Positions 53,707 through 62,540 of a stretch of 64,000 nt of DNA are shown in pieces. Within the stretch, counting starts at the first letter, position 1. Each line of letters starts with the position of its first letter. The DNA is taken from positions 1,302,001 to 1,366,000 of the forward strand of contig NZ_AP027731.1 of the NCBI RefSeq assembly GCF_030296595.1, read 5' to 3'. Source of the DNA: Naasia aerilata. Its GTDB lineage: Bacteria; Actinomycetota; Actinomycetes; Actinomycetales; Microbacteriaceae. A program made the position numbers and the translations under genes. The notes under the pieces are model-generated. The model was not told where the DNA came from and did no database searches. It was given only the letters and a program-made list of their open reading frames with translations.

Positions 53707-54510
53707 ATGCAGTCCAGCCGACGGGCTCTTCTCCGCAGTGAGCGCTCGCTCGAGGCCGCCCTCTACCAGTCGCCCGCCCCGGGCACGGCGCCGCAGCAGA
53801 GCCGGCCCACCCGCCGCGCCCTGCGCAGCCTGTTCACGATGGTGTTCGTCGCCGCCGTCACGGTGGTGACGACGATCCCCATCAACTCCCTCCTGACGCC
53901 CGCCGACCTCGCCGAGGCGTACGCGCCCACGATCACGGTCGCCTCCGTGCAGCCGCAGCAGCTGAGCGCGATCAGCGGCGGCGCGGACGTGCCGATCAGC
54001 CGCGACCAGTACACGGTCACCTCGCTCCGCGCCAAGCTCGCGGTCGTCAGCGCGGGCCGAGCAGCGGCCTTCTACAACGACTCCTCCTGGACGGTGCAGT
54101 GGCCGTTCGCGTGGGGCGTGCCCATGTCGGACCAGTTCGGGCCGCGCGTGCTCTGCGACACGTGCGGCGTGACCATGCACCGTGGCGTCGACTTCCTTCC
54201 CGGCCGGGGTGCGCCGATCCAGTCGATCGCGGCGGGTGTGGTGCGCTACGTCGAGGAGTCCGACGACGGCCTGGGCGTGCACGTCATCGTCGACCACCGG
54301 ATCAACGGCGAGCTGGTCTCGTCCGTCTACTGCCACATGGAGCACGGCTCGGTGGCCGTCGCCGTCGGCCAGGAGGTCCGCACGGGTCAGCTGATCGGCA
54401 CAGTGGGCGACACCGGCTTCGCCTTCGGGCCGCACCTGCACTTCGAGATCCGGCTGAACGGCACCGAGAACGTGGATCCCGTGGCGTGGCTCACCGAGAA
54501 CGCGCACTGA
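53707..54510 (+). CDS. M23 family metallopeptidase, paralogue 2
   Basis: 267 residues, same layout as the preceding gene. It has a TM segment (LFTMVFVAAVTVVTTIPINS) and an M23 domain, QFGPRVLCDTCGVTMHRGVD and FAFGPHLHFEIRLNG, again with C-x-x-C before the zinc His. It is preceded by CGGGAGCG. Linkers differ strongly, so the duplication is not recent. Either may be a septal or envelope hydrolase. Confidence 0.9.
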   Translation: MQSSRRALLRSERSLEAALYQSPAPGTAPQQSRPTRRALRSLFTMVFVAAVTVVTTIPINSLLTPADLAEAYAPTITVASVQPQQLSAISGGADVPISRDQYTVTSLRAKLAVVSAGRAAAFYNDSSWTVQWPFAWGVPMSDQFGPRVLCDTCGVTMHRGVDFLPGRGAPIQSIAAGVVRYVEESDDGLGVHVIVDHRINGELVSSVYCHMEHGSVAVAVGQEVRTGQLIGTVGDTGFAFGPHLHFEIRLNGTENVDPVAWLTENAH

Positions 54511-54522
54511 CGGCGCACGAGA

Positions 54523-56291
54523 TCAGTCGGTCGTCAGCCAGACCGTCGTGTCGGTGGGCAGCGCCGCTTCGCTGAGGGCCTCGCTGGAGACGAGGACGCT
54601 GCCGACGGGCAGTTCGACGGGCGTCGTGCCGAGGTTCGCGATCACGGTCACGCCGCGGTTGCGGAAAGCCACGACGTCGTCGGCGTACCCGGGAAGCCAC
54701 TCGATGGCTCCGGTGCCGAGCGCCTGCTCGCGGCGCATGGCGAGGGCGAGGCGGTACAGCTCGAGCGTGGAGCCGGGCCGGCCCTGCTCGCTGTCGCGGG
54801 CGAACTCCGCCCAGTCCGAAGGCTGGGGCAGCCAGCTCTCGCCGGTCGTATTGAAGCCGTAGGCCGGTGCGGCCGCCTCCCAGGGGATGGGGACCCGGCA
54901 GCCGTCGCGGCCGTAGCGCTCTCCGCCGGTTCGCCGCCAGGTGGGGTCCTGCCGCGCCGAGTCCGGGAGATCGATCACCTCGGGCAGCCCCAGCTCCTCG
55001 CCCTGGTAGATGTAGGCGCTGCCCGGCAGCGCGAGCATGAGGGTCGTCGCCGCGCGGGCCCGGCGGAGTCCGAGCTCGGGGACCGGCTGCCCTTCGCTCT
55101 TCGGCCCGATGCCGGCGCCCTGAGGGTTCTCCGCGGTGAGGGCCAGCCGGCTGGCGTGCCGGACCACGTCGTGGTTCGAGAGCACCCAGGTGCTGGGGGC
55201 CCCGACCCGGCCGAACTCGGTGATCGACCCGTCGATCACGAGGCGCAGCGCGGCGGCCTGCCAGGGGCCTCGAGGTAGGTGAAGTTGAACGCCTGGTTCA
55301 TCTCGTCGGGACGGACCCACTCGGCGAGCTTCCGGAGCGGGTCGACCCACGCCTCGGCCACCAGGATGCGGTCGCCGCCGCTTCCCTCGGCCGAATACTC
55401 GTCCAGCAGCCGCCGCCATTCGCGGAAGATCTCGTGCACGCCCTCCTGGGCCCAGTAGGGCGGCCGGTCGACGTCGTCGTCCGCCACGGCCTCGATCTGG
55501 GGAGCGAGAGGGACGCCCGCGCCGCCCATCGAGCCGCCCGTGTTCTCCGAGCGGTCCCAGTCCGGCAGTCCCTCCGCCTTTACGAGCCCGTGCGCGACAT
55601 CGACGCGGAACCCGTCGACGCCGCGATCCAGCCAGAAGCGGAGGATGCCGAGGAACTGCTCGTGCACCCAGGGGTTGGTCCAGTCGAGGTCCGGCTGGCT
55701 CTGGTCGAACAGGTGCAGGTACCACTGGCCGGGCGTCCCGTCCGCGTTGGTCACGCGCGTCCAGGCGATCCCGCCGAAGACGGACTTCCAGTTGTTGGGC
55801 GGCAGGTCGCCGGTCGGGCCCTTGCCGTCGCGAAAGAGGTAGCGCGCCCGCTCGGGGCTGCCCTCGGGGGCGGCCAGCGCCTCCTGGAACCAGCGGTGGT
55901 CGCTCGAGGTGTGGTTCGGCACCAGGTCGACGAGAACCTTGAGGCCCCGGTCGTGGGCGGAGACGAGCAGGTGGTCGAAGTCGTCGAGGGTGCCGAACAG
56001 CGGATCGACGTCGCAGTAGTCGGCGACGTCGTAGCCCGCATCGTGCTGCGGCGAGCGGTAGAAGGGGGACAGCCAGACGGCGTCGATCCCCAGCTCGACG
56101 AGCGAGTCGAGATGGCTCGCGATCCCGGCCAGGTCACCGATGCCGTCTCCGCTGCTGTCGGCGAAGGAGCGCGGGTAGATCTGGTAGATGACGGCGGACC
56201 GCCACCACTCGTCGGCGTGACCGGTGGCGGTCGGAAGGACGTCCGGCTCGCTCTCGGGCGTCTCGGGATTGGGGGTCGCGGCGATCGTCAC
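54523..56291 (-). CDS. GH13 alpha-glucosidase / alpha-amylase family, frameshifted
   Basis: About 589 residues. (beta/alpha)8 signature regions: AVIYQIYPRSFADSSGDGIG, VDLVPNHTS (region I), GFRVDVAHGL (nucleophile Asp), ILVAEAWVDP (acid/base Glu) and VLSNHDVVRH (region IV). GDGIGDLAGI is typical of oligo-1,6- or alpha-glucosidases. One C added to the run at 55264-55267 restores TYLEAPWQAAALRLVIDGSI. No signal peptide, so cytosolic. The GTG start lies 6 nt after TAGGGT (56303..56298). Confidence 0.92.
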
Positions 56292-56395
56292 CCCAGCACC
56301 CTATGACGCCCCTGCTGGGGTCGCATTCGCTTGCGTGCGAGGTGCTAACCTCTTACGGTGCCTGAGGCGGGGGCGCGCAGTTTCCGCCTCGAAGC

Positions 56396-56467
56396 GCCCC
56401 GATAGCTCAGTGGTAGAGCATCTCCATGGTAAGGAGAAGGTCCTCAGTTCAATCCTGAGTCGGGGCT
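56396..56467 (+). tRNA. tRNA-Thr (GGT)
   Basis: Acceptor GCCCCGA/TCGGGGC; D-arm AGCTCAGTGGTAGAGC; anticodon stem TCTCC-ATGGTAA-GGAGA with anticodon GGT; T-arm CTCAG-TTCAATC-CTGAG. Discriminator T; no encoded CCA. Confidence 0.94.
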
Positions 56468-56511
56468 CGAACTCCACAGGCTCCGCTCCCGGGCGGACGA
56501 CGTGGAGCTGC

Positions 56512-56585
56512 GGCGGGGTAGCTCAGGTGGTTAGAGCACACGGCTCATAATCGTGGTGTCGCGGGTTCAAGTCCCGCCCCCGCTA
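56512..56585 (+). tRNA. tRNA-Met (CAT), elongator type
   Basis: Acceptor GGCGGGG/CCCCGCT with a G-T first pair; anticodon stem CACGG-CTCATAA-TCGTG with anticodon CAT; T-arm GCGGG-TTCAAGT-CCCGC. The paired first position indicates an elongator, not an initiator. An isoleucine tRNA with modified C34 cannot be fully excluded. The 17 nt 56567-56583 recur at 56687-56703. Confidence 0.92.
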
Positions 56586-56624
56586 CCCAACAAAAACGGC
56601 CCCTCTGGGGCCTTTTTTGTTGGG
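56586..56624 (+). terminator. Terminator of the tRNA-Thr/tRNA-Met unit
   Basis: CCCAACAAAAACGGCCCC and its near-perfect complement surround a TCT loop, with a run of T in the 3' arm. It begins immediately after the tRNA-Met discriminator. Confidence 0.88.
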
Positions 56625-56661
56625 CACCGGGGGCTGGGCGCGAAATATCGCCCCGGTGGGC

Positions 56662-56813
56662 CCCTGGCGCATGCTTGCGCCAGGGATCAAGTCCCGCCCC
56701 CGCGTCCCGCCCCGGCGTCCCGCCCCGGCGTCCACCTCGCTCAGCGCGTCCCGCCCCGGCGTCCCGCCCCGGCGTCCACCTCGCTCAGCGCGTCCCGCCC
56801 CGCCTCGCTCAGC
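56662..56813. repeat. Hairpin plus 44-bp tandem repeats ending in the XRE gene
   Basis: CCCTGGCGCA/TGCGCCAGGG (56662-56671, 56676-56685) is a perfect stem. It is followed by a second copy of the tRNA-Met 3' end (56687-56703). Then come two 42-bp units (56702-56743, 56746-56787) and a shortened third (56790-56813), each built on GCGTCCCGCCCCGG and ending CCTCGCTCA. On the reverse strand each unit reads TGAGCGAGG; the third provides the XRE stop codon. Confidence 0.75.
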
Positions 56814-57393
56814 GCGACCCGCTCCAGGCGGCCGGCACGATCACCCACAGCACTTCGCTGACCGCGGTGGTGGCGTTGACCCAGGTGTGCGGCTGCCGGC
56901 CGGCGAACGTCAGGGTGTCGCCCGCGGCCAGCTCGACGCTCCGCTCCGGGAAGCGCAGGGTCACGCCGCCACTGAGGACATGGAGCGCCTCCACCTCGCA
57001 GGCGATCGTGTAGAAGTCGTCACCGCCGGAGGATCCGGGTTCCAGCACGGATCGCAGGAGCTGCACACCCGCCTCGGACCGGGGCGTCAGCAGCCGCTCT
57101 TCCACCAACGAGCCGCCGAAGTTGATGAGCGGCGCCTCCGCCAGGTGCACGACCTGGCTGTCGGGCGGTTCGAAGAGCGACCCGATGGGCAGGGAGAGGA
57201 CCTGGCACACGGCCCGAAGGGTTGCGACGCTCGGCGACGTCTCGTCGCGCTCAAGGCGGCTGACGAAGCCCTTGCTCAGCCCGGTGGCCTCCGCCAGCTG
57301 AGCGATGGTGAGACCCTGCGCGATCCGGGTGGTCCGCAGCTTGGGGCCGATCGGGAAGGGGCCGGCCTCGGGCGCCGGATGCACTGTTCGCAT
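56809..57393 (-). CDS. XRE family regulator with cupin sensor domain
   Basis: 194 residues. N-terminal HTH_3: LRTTRIAQGLTIAQLAEATG, LSKGFVSRLERDETSPSVAT. C-terminal cupin: EVEALHVLSGGVTLRFPERS, LAAGDTLTFAGRQPHTWVNA. This is the common one-component regulator of small-molecule catabolism. TACACT (57406..57401) lies 7 nt before ATG 57393. It is divergent from the ureohydrolase operon, whose promoter has a GTTGTC-N5-GACAAC site likely bound by this protein. Confidence 0.9.
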   Translation of the reverse strand: MRTVHPAPEAGPFPIGPKLRTTRIAQGLTIAQLAEATGLSKGFVSRLERDETSPSVATLRAVCQVLSLPIGSLFEPPDSQVVHLAEAPLINFGGSLVEERLLTPRSEAGVQLLRSVLEPGSSGGDDFYTIACEVEALHVLSGGVTLRFPERSVELAAGDTLTFAGRQPHTWVNATTAVSEVLWVIVPAAWSGSR

Positions 57394-57449
57394 GGCCCCG
57401 AGTGTAGGTGGGCCGCGCGTGCGGGATTGTGCCCCAGTGGGCATCGAAC

Positions 57450-57479
57450 GTTGTCTCTTGGACAACTCGGGGGTAGTGT
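57450..57479 (+). promoter_or_regulatory. Promoter and operator of the ureohydrolase operon
   Basis: GTTGTC (57450-57455) and GACAAC (57461-57466) form an inverted repeat. TTGTCT (57451-57456) as -35 and TAGTGT (57474-57479) as -10 are 17 nt apart, so a protein on the repeat would cover the -35 box. Confidence 0.6.
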
Positions 57480-57513
57480 GCGTCGCGAATCGTTCCCCAC
57501 CTAGGAGGTCATC

Positions 57514-58449
57514 GTGCCGATCGGTCCTCGGGACTCGAGTCGCACCCCGCGCTATGCGGGGATCGCGACGTTCGCGCTTCTGCCGCGGCTGGAGGAGGTC
57601 GACCGGGCCGACATCGCGGTCGTCGGCGTCCCGTTCGACAGCGGCGTCAGCTATCGGCCGGGCGCGCGCTTCGGCCCGGCGCACGTCCGCGAGTCATCCC
57701 GCCTGCTGCGTCCCTACAACCATGTGCAGGACGTCTCCCCGTTCGCCGAGCTCCAGGTCGCGGATGCCGGCGACATCGCCGTGAACCCGTTCAGCATCGA
57801 GGACGCCGTCCGGGAGATCGAGGAGCGAGCGGACGCCCTCTCCGCGGGTGGCACGCGGCTGCTGACGATCGGCGGCGACCACACGATCGCCCTTCCGCTG
57901 CTGCGCAGCGTCGCGAAGAGGCACGGGCCGGTCGCGGTCGTGCACTTCGATGCGCACCTCGACACCTGGGACACCTACTTCGACGCCCCGGTCACCCACG
58001 GCACGCCCTTCCGCCGCGCGTCGGAGGAGGGGCTCATCGACCTGACCGCGAGCCTGCACGTCGGCATCCGCGGGCCGCTCTACGGCCGCGAGGACCTCGC
58101 CGACGACGCCCGGCTCGGGTTCGCGATCCTCGGCTCGCACGACGTCGAGCGGCACGGGATGGCCGCTGCGCTGGAGCGCATGCACGCCCGCCTCGGCGAT
58201 CGGCCGGTGTACGTATCCGTCGACATCGACGTGCTGGACCCGGCGCATGCGCCCGGCACGGGCACCCCTGAGGCCGGGGGCCTCACGAGCCGCGAGCTGC
58301 TGGAGTTCCTCCGCGGGCTCCGGGAGCACCGCATCGTCGGCGCGGACGTCGTGGAGGTCGCGCCCGCCTACGACCATGCGCAGCTGACCGGCATCGCCGC
58401 CTCGCACGTCGCCTACGAGCTGCTGACCTCCATGGTTCCGCGGTCCTGA
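57514..58449 (+). CDS. Ureohydrolase (agmatinase/guanidinobutyrase/arginase family)
   Basis: 311 residues. The binuclear Mn site is complete: [23 protein letters not shown], and [20 protein letters not shown]. It hydrolyses a guanidino compound to urea and an amine. The exact substrate cannot be read from these motifs; agmatine is the default name for the group. GTG 57514 has AGGAGG 7 nt upstream. First gene of a four-gene operon with amidase, NCS1 permease and nitrilase. Confidence 0.88.
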   Translation: MPIGPRDSSRTPRYAGIATFALLPRLEEVDRADIAVVGVPFDSGVSYRPGARFGPAHVRESSRLLRPYNHVQDVSPFAELQVADAGDIAVNPFSIEDAVREIEERADALSAGGTRLLTIGGDHTIALPLLRSVAKRHGPVAVVHFDAHLDTWDTYFDAPVTHGTPFRRASEEGLIDLTASLHVGIRGPLYGREDLADDARLGFAILGSHDVERHGMAAALERMHARLGDRPVYVSVDIDVLDPAHAPGTGTPEAGGLTSRELLEFLRGLREHRIVGADVVEVAPAYDHAQLTGIAASHVAYELLTSMVPRS

Positions 58450-58462
58450 TCCGCGCCCCTCC

Positions 58463-59865
58463 ATGACGACGACGTCTCCCCTTCCTCCCCCGGCATGCTG
58501 CGCCGGCTCTCCGCCGACGTCCGGCACGGCCGCACGACGGCGCGCGAGCTGGTCGAGCGATCCCTTGAGCGGATCGAGGCGAACCGCGACCTGAACGCGG
58601 TGGTCGCCGAGCGCTCCGACGAGGCGCGCGCCGAGGCGGACGCGATCGACGCGGCGGTCGCCGGACGGGACGACCCCGGGCCGCTCGCGGGCCTGCCAGT
58701 GCTCGCGAAGGACAACGACGACGTCCGGGGAATGCGGACGACGCACGGGTCCCGCTGGTTCGCCGATGCGCCGGCGGCGTCCCGGGATGGCGTCTCGATC
58801 GAGCGGCTGCGCGCGGCCGGGGCGATCGTCGTCGGCAAGACCAATGTCCCCGAGTTCTGCATCGAGGGCTACACCGACAATCTCCTCTTCGGGGCCACGC
58901 GCAACCCATGGGACCTGGGGCGCTCGCCCGGAGGATCGAGCGGCGGCTCCGCCGCGGCCCTCGCGGCCGGGCTCTCGGCGATCGCGACGGGCACGGACGG
59001 CGGCGGATCCATCCGCATCCCGGCCGCCTTCTGCGGTCTGCTCGGCTACAAGCCCACCAACGGCGTGATCGGCCGACGCTCGGCGCCGGACTGGATCGAC
59101 TTCTCGACCGACGGGATCATGGCGACGAGCGCCGACGATGTGCGGCTGCTGCTCACCGTCCTCGCCGGGCCGGTCGACGGCGACCCGACCGCGCTGCCGA
59201 CCCCGCTTCCGCCATCCGCGCTGCCCACCCGGCTGATCGTCGCCGAGCGGACCGACGATCTCGGCCCCCTTCCCGCCGAGGTCGCCGACGCGTTCGCCGC
59301 GAGCGCGGCGCAGCTGGCAGAACTCCTCGGTGTGCCGGTCGAGCACCGCATCCCCGAGTCGTTCTTTCCCGACTGGAGTCCGGACGAGGACTGGTTCGTC
59401 CTCGCGACGGCCGAGCACGCCTCGGCGTTCGGCCGGGAGCGCATCGAGCGCGACGCCGAGCTGCTGCATCCGAGCGCGCGCGAGTTCCTGCTGGAGGGGC
59501 TCACCGTGTCGGCGGCGGACTACCTCGCGGCCCGCCGCCGCCGCTTCGACGCGATCGCCCGCCTCGACGAGCTCCTCGCGGGCGGCGCCGCGCTCGTGAC
59601 GCCCACGGTCGCCGAGCTCGGCTGGGCTCCGGACGGGGGACGAGCCGGGCTCATCGGCGCCGAGGCCTACTCGACAGCGATCCAGAACATGACCGGCCTC
59701 CCGGCGATCTCCCTGCCCGCCCCGCTCGGCCCGGACGGCATGCCGTTCGGCCTGCAGGTGACCATGCCGCGCTGGGCGGACCTCGGGCTGCTCGAGGTCG
59801 CCGCACGCTGGGAGGCCGCCTACCCCTGGCCCCGGACGGCGCCAGGGTATCCGGAGTTCGGATGA
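58463..59865 (+). CDS. Amidase (amidase signature family), possible N-terminal frameshift
   Basis: Ser-cisSer-Lys amidase of about 467 residues. [18 protein letters not shown] has the catalytic Lys; [16 protein letters not shown] the cis-Ser; [16 protein letters not shown] the nucleophile Ser. It hydrolyses an amide to acid and ammonia. An uninterrupted frame begins only at ATG 58495; this start lacks a ribosome site and the usual first residues. ATG 58463 joins if one C is added to the run at 58487-58491. Confidence 0.85.
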
Positions 59866-59931
59866 CGGCCTCCCACCAGGGGGCCGGCCCTGCCTCTTTC
59901 CCGAGTTCACGTCCACCACCCCGAGGAGCAC

Positions 59932-61376
59932 ATGATGTCCCACGCCCCCAGCCCGGCGCCGCCGCCGGACCGGTGATCGAGCGGCACTCGATCGACTACG
60001 TCCCCTGGTCGGAGCGCCGGGGCAAGCTGTGGCACCAGGCGCCGTTCTGGTTCACCGGCAACTTCGTCCTGCCGACGATGGTCATCGGGTTCCTCGGCCC
60101 CGAGCTGGGGCTCTCTGCAGGGTTCTCGTTCCTCGCCATCGTGCTGGGCGCCTGCTTCGGCACCTTCTTCATGGCGTTCCACGCGAACCAGGGTCCGCGC
60201 ATGGGTTTGCCGCAGATGATCCAGTCGCGGGCGCAGTTCGGCAGCCGCGGCGTGATCGTCCCCTTCATCGCGACGGTCTTCGTCTACATCGGGTTCATGG
60301 TGTTCGATGTGATCCTGGCCACCCAGGGACTCGGGCTCGTCCTCCCCGCCAACAAGTGGTTCTGGTACCCGGTCCTCACCGCCCTGTCGATCGTGATCGC
60401 CGTCGTCGGCCACGACCTCCTGCACTTCGTGCAGCGCTGGCTGACCTACCTCCTGATCCTCGCGTTCGCGATCACGACCGTCCTCGCGTTCACGACCCTG
60501 CCCGCTCCGGCCCCCGCGGACGCGGGCGGGTTCGACGGCACCGCGTTCCTCATCCAGTTCTCGCTCGCCGCGGGCTACAACATCAGCTACGCCGTCTACG
60601 TGTCCGACTACTCCCGCTACCTGCCCGCGAAGTCGTCCGCGCCGAAGCTCATCTTCTACACGTACCTGGGCGCGGCCGGGTCTGCGGTCTGGCTCATGGG
60701 CCTCGGCTCGCTGCTCGCCAGCCGGCTCCCGGAGGTCGACGCGATCGGCTCGATCAAGCAGGTGGGCGACAGCCTGTTCCCCGGCTTCGGGACCATCGTG
60801 GTGCTGATCTCGACGCTCGCCCTCATCTCGATCATGGGGGTCAACGCCTATGGCGCCATGCTGACGAGCGTCAGCGGCGTCGACGCGTTCAAGAAGGTCC
60901 GTGGCGGCGTGCGGACGCGCGTCATCGGCCTCGTCATCGTCGGGCTCATCACGGTGCTCGCCGCACTGCTCATTCCGGACGACTACCTCGGCAGCTTCAA
61001 CAACTTCGTCCTGCTGATGCTCTACTTCCTCGTCCCATGGACGGCCGTGAACCTCGTCGACTTCTACGCGGTCCGGCACGGCAAGTACGCGATCACGGAG
61101 ATCTTCAACCCGGACGGCATCTACAAGAAGTGGTCGTGGCGGGGCCTGGTGGCCTACAGCGTGGGCTTCCTCGTGATGATCCCCTTCTTCTCCCTTCCCG
61201 GCCTCTACACGGGCCCCATCGCGGAGGCCATCGGCGGCGCCGACATCTCGTTCGCCATCGGCCTCGTCGTCGCGGGCGGGCTGTACTGGATCTTCGCTCG
61301 AGGCCTCGACAGCAGGGCCGAGGAGGAGGCGCGCCGCCGCAGCCAGCGCGAGCTCGAGGGAGTCGACTTCGAGTGA
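59932..61376 (+). CDS. NCS1 family nucleobase/amide permease, frameshifted near start
   Basis: About 481 residues, 12 hydrophobic segments. WHQAPFWFTGNFVLPTMVIG, NQGPRMGLPQMIQSRAQFGS and NISYAVYVSDYSRYLPAKSS are the NCS1 (cytosine/purine/hydantoin permease) landmarks. It should import a nitrogen compound for this cluster. ATG 59932 has GAGGAGC directly upstream but is out of frame; one C added to the run at 59945-59949 joins it to QPGAAAGPVIERHSIDYVPW. GTG 59973 is the fallback start. Confidence 0.88.
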
Positions 61377-62346
61377 GCCGGATCCAGCGCGGCCGCCGCA
61401 CGGTCGCCATCGTCCAGCGTCCGCCCGTTCTGCTCGACCTTGCGGCGACGCTCGATCGCGCCGTCGAGGCCATCGAGGAAGCGGCCGACGCGGACCTCGT
61501 CGTGTTCCCTGAGACCTGGGTGACGGGCTACCCGGCGTGGGTGTTCGGCATGGCCGGATGGGGCGACCCGGAGGGCCGCCGCTGGTACGGACGCCTGCTC
61601 CGGGAGAGCCCTGTCGTCGGGGGCGCCGACGACAGTGACGACGACCTCGCCCCGGTGCGCGCCGCAGCCCGACGTGCGGGCACCACGGTCGTGCTCGGCA
61701 TCAACGAGCGGAGCGGGGGCACCCTCTACAACAGCCTCGCCACCGTGGGTCCGGACGGTCGGCTGCTGAACCTGCACCGCAAGCTCGTGCCGACCCACAC
61801 CGAGCGGATCGTCTGGGCGCAGGGCGACGGGGCGGGCCTGCGCGCGGTCGACACACCGGCGGGGAGGGTCGGCGGGCTCGTGTGCTGGGAGCACTGGATG
61901 CCCCTGGCGCGGCAGGCGCTGCACTCGGAGGGCGAGCAGATCCACGTCGCGGCGTGGCCGGACATGCCGGAGCTGCACGAGCTCGCCGCCCGCACCTACG
62001 CGCGCGAGGGGGCTGCTTCGTCGTCTCCGCCGCCGCCTTCGTCACGACGGATGACCTCCCGACCGAGCTGCGGGACGCCTACCGCGCGGGTGTCGGTCCG
62101 GAGGCGCCCACCGACGGGATCCTGTTCGACGGAGGCTCGTCGATCGCCGGCCCGGACGGCGGCTGGCTCGTCGAGCCGGTGCGCGGCGTGCCCCGGCTCA
62201 TCGTCGCGGAGCTGGATCTCGACGCGGCGGACGAGGCGCACGCCGAGCTGGATGTCGCCGGTCACTACAGCCGACCCGACGTGCTGACGCTGCGCATCGA
62301 CACCCGGCGTCGCACCGGCGTCGAGCGGGGCGTGGAGCTGCCCTGA
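61373..62346 (+). CDS. Nitrilase / carbon-nitrogen hydrolase, frameshifted
   Basis: About 324 residues. Catalytic triad: Glu in [12 protein letters not shown], Lys in [16 protein letters not shown], Cys in [17 protein letters not shown]. The CWEHW context is that of true nitrilases rather than amidases. It would convert a nitrile to acid and ammonia. One G added to the run at 62008-62012 restores [20 protein letters not shown]. The GTG start overlaps the permease stop by GTGA, so it is translationally coupled. Confidence 0.9.
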
Positions 62347-62432
62347 ACCGACAGCCCTGAGCGGCTTCTGCGAGCCCGCCGGCGTGCGTCGGCGGCGTGC
62401 GGCGGCAGGAGTAGCCTCAAGACGAGGGTCCG

Positions 62433-62540
62433 ATGGCACGGCCGGCAGGGCCTCCCTCCCGGCAAAAGGATCGCCCCGTGACGCCTTCTCGACACCTTCG
62501 GCCCTCGGGCTCCCGCTCCGGAACGCCGACCGGCCGATGA
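62433..62540 (+). CDS. Possible upstream ORF coupled to kup
   Basis: ATG 62433 opens 35 codons ([20 protein letters not shown], then [15 protein letters not shown]) whose TGA overlaps the kup ATG as ATGA. TAGCCT at 62412-62417 is a possible -10 box. The peptide has no family match and may be an accident of GC-rich sequence. The remaining leader (62347-62432) holds no gene. Confidence 0.25.
   Translation: MARPAGPPSRQKDRPVTPSRHLRPSGSRSGTPTGR

Noticed and set aside
56702-56813. CRISPR array
   Set aside because: The repeats are contiguous tandem units with no unique spacers, extremely GC-rich, only 2.5 units, and no cas gene is nearby.
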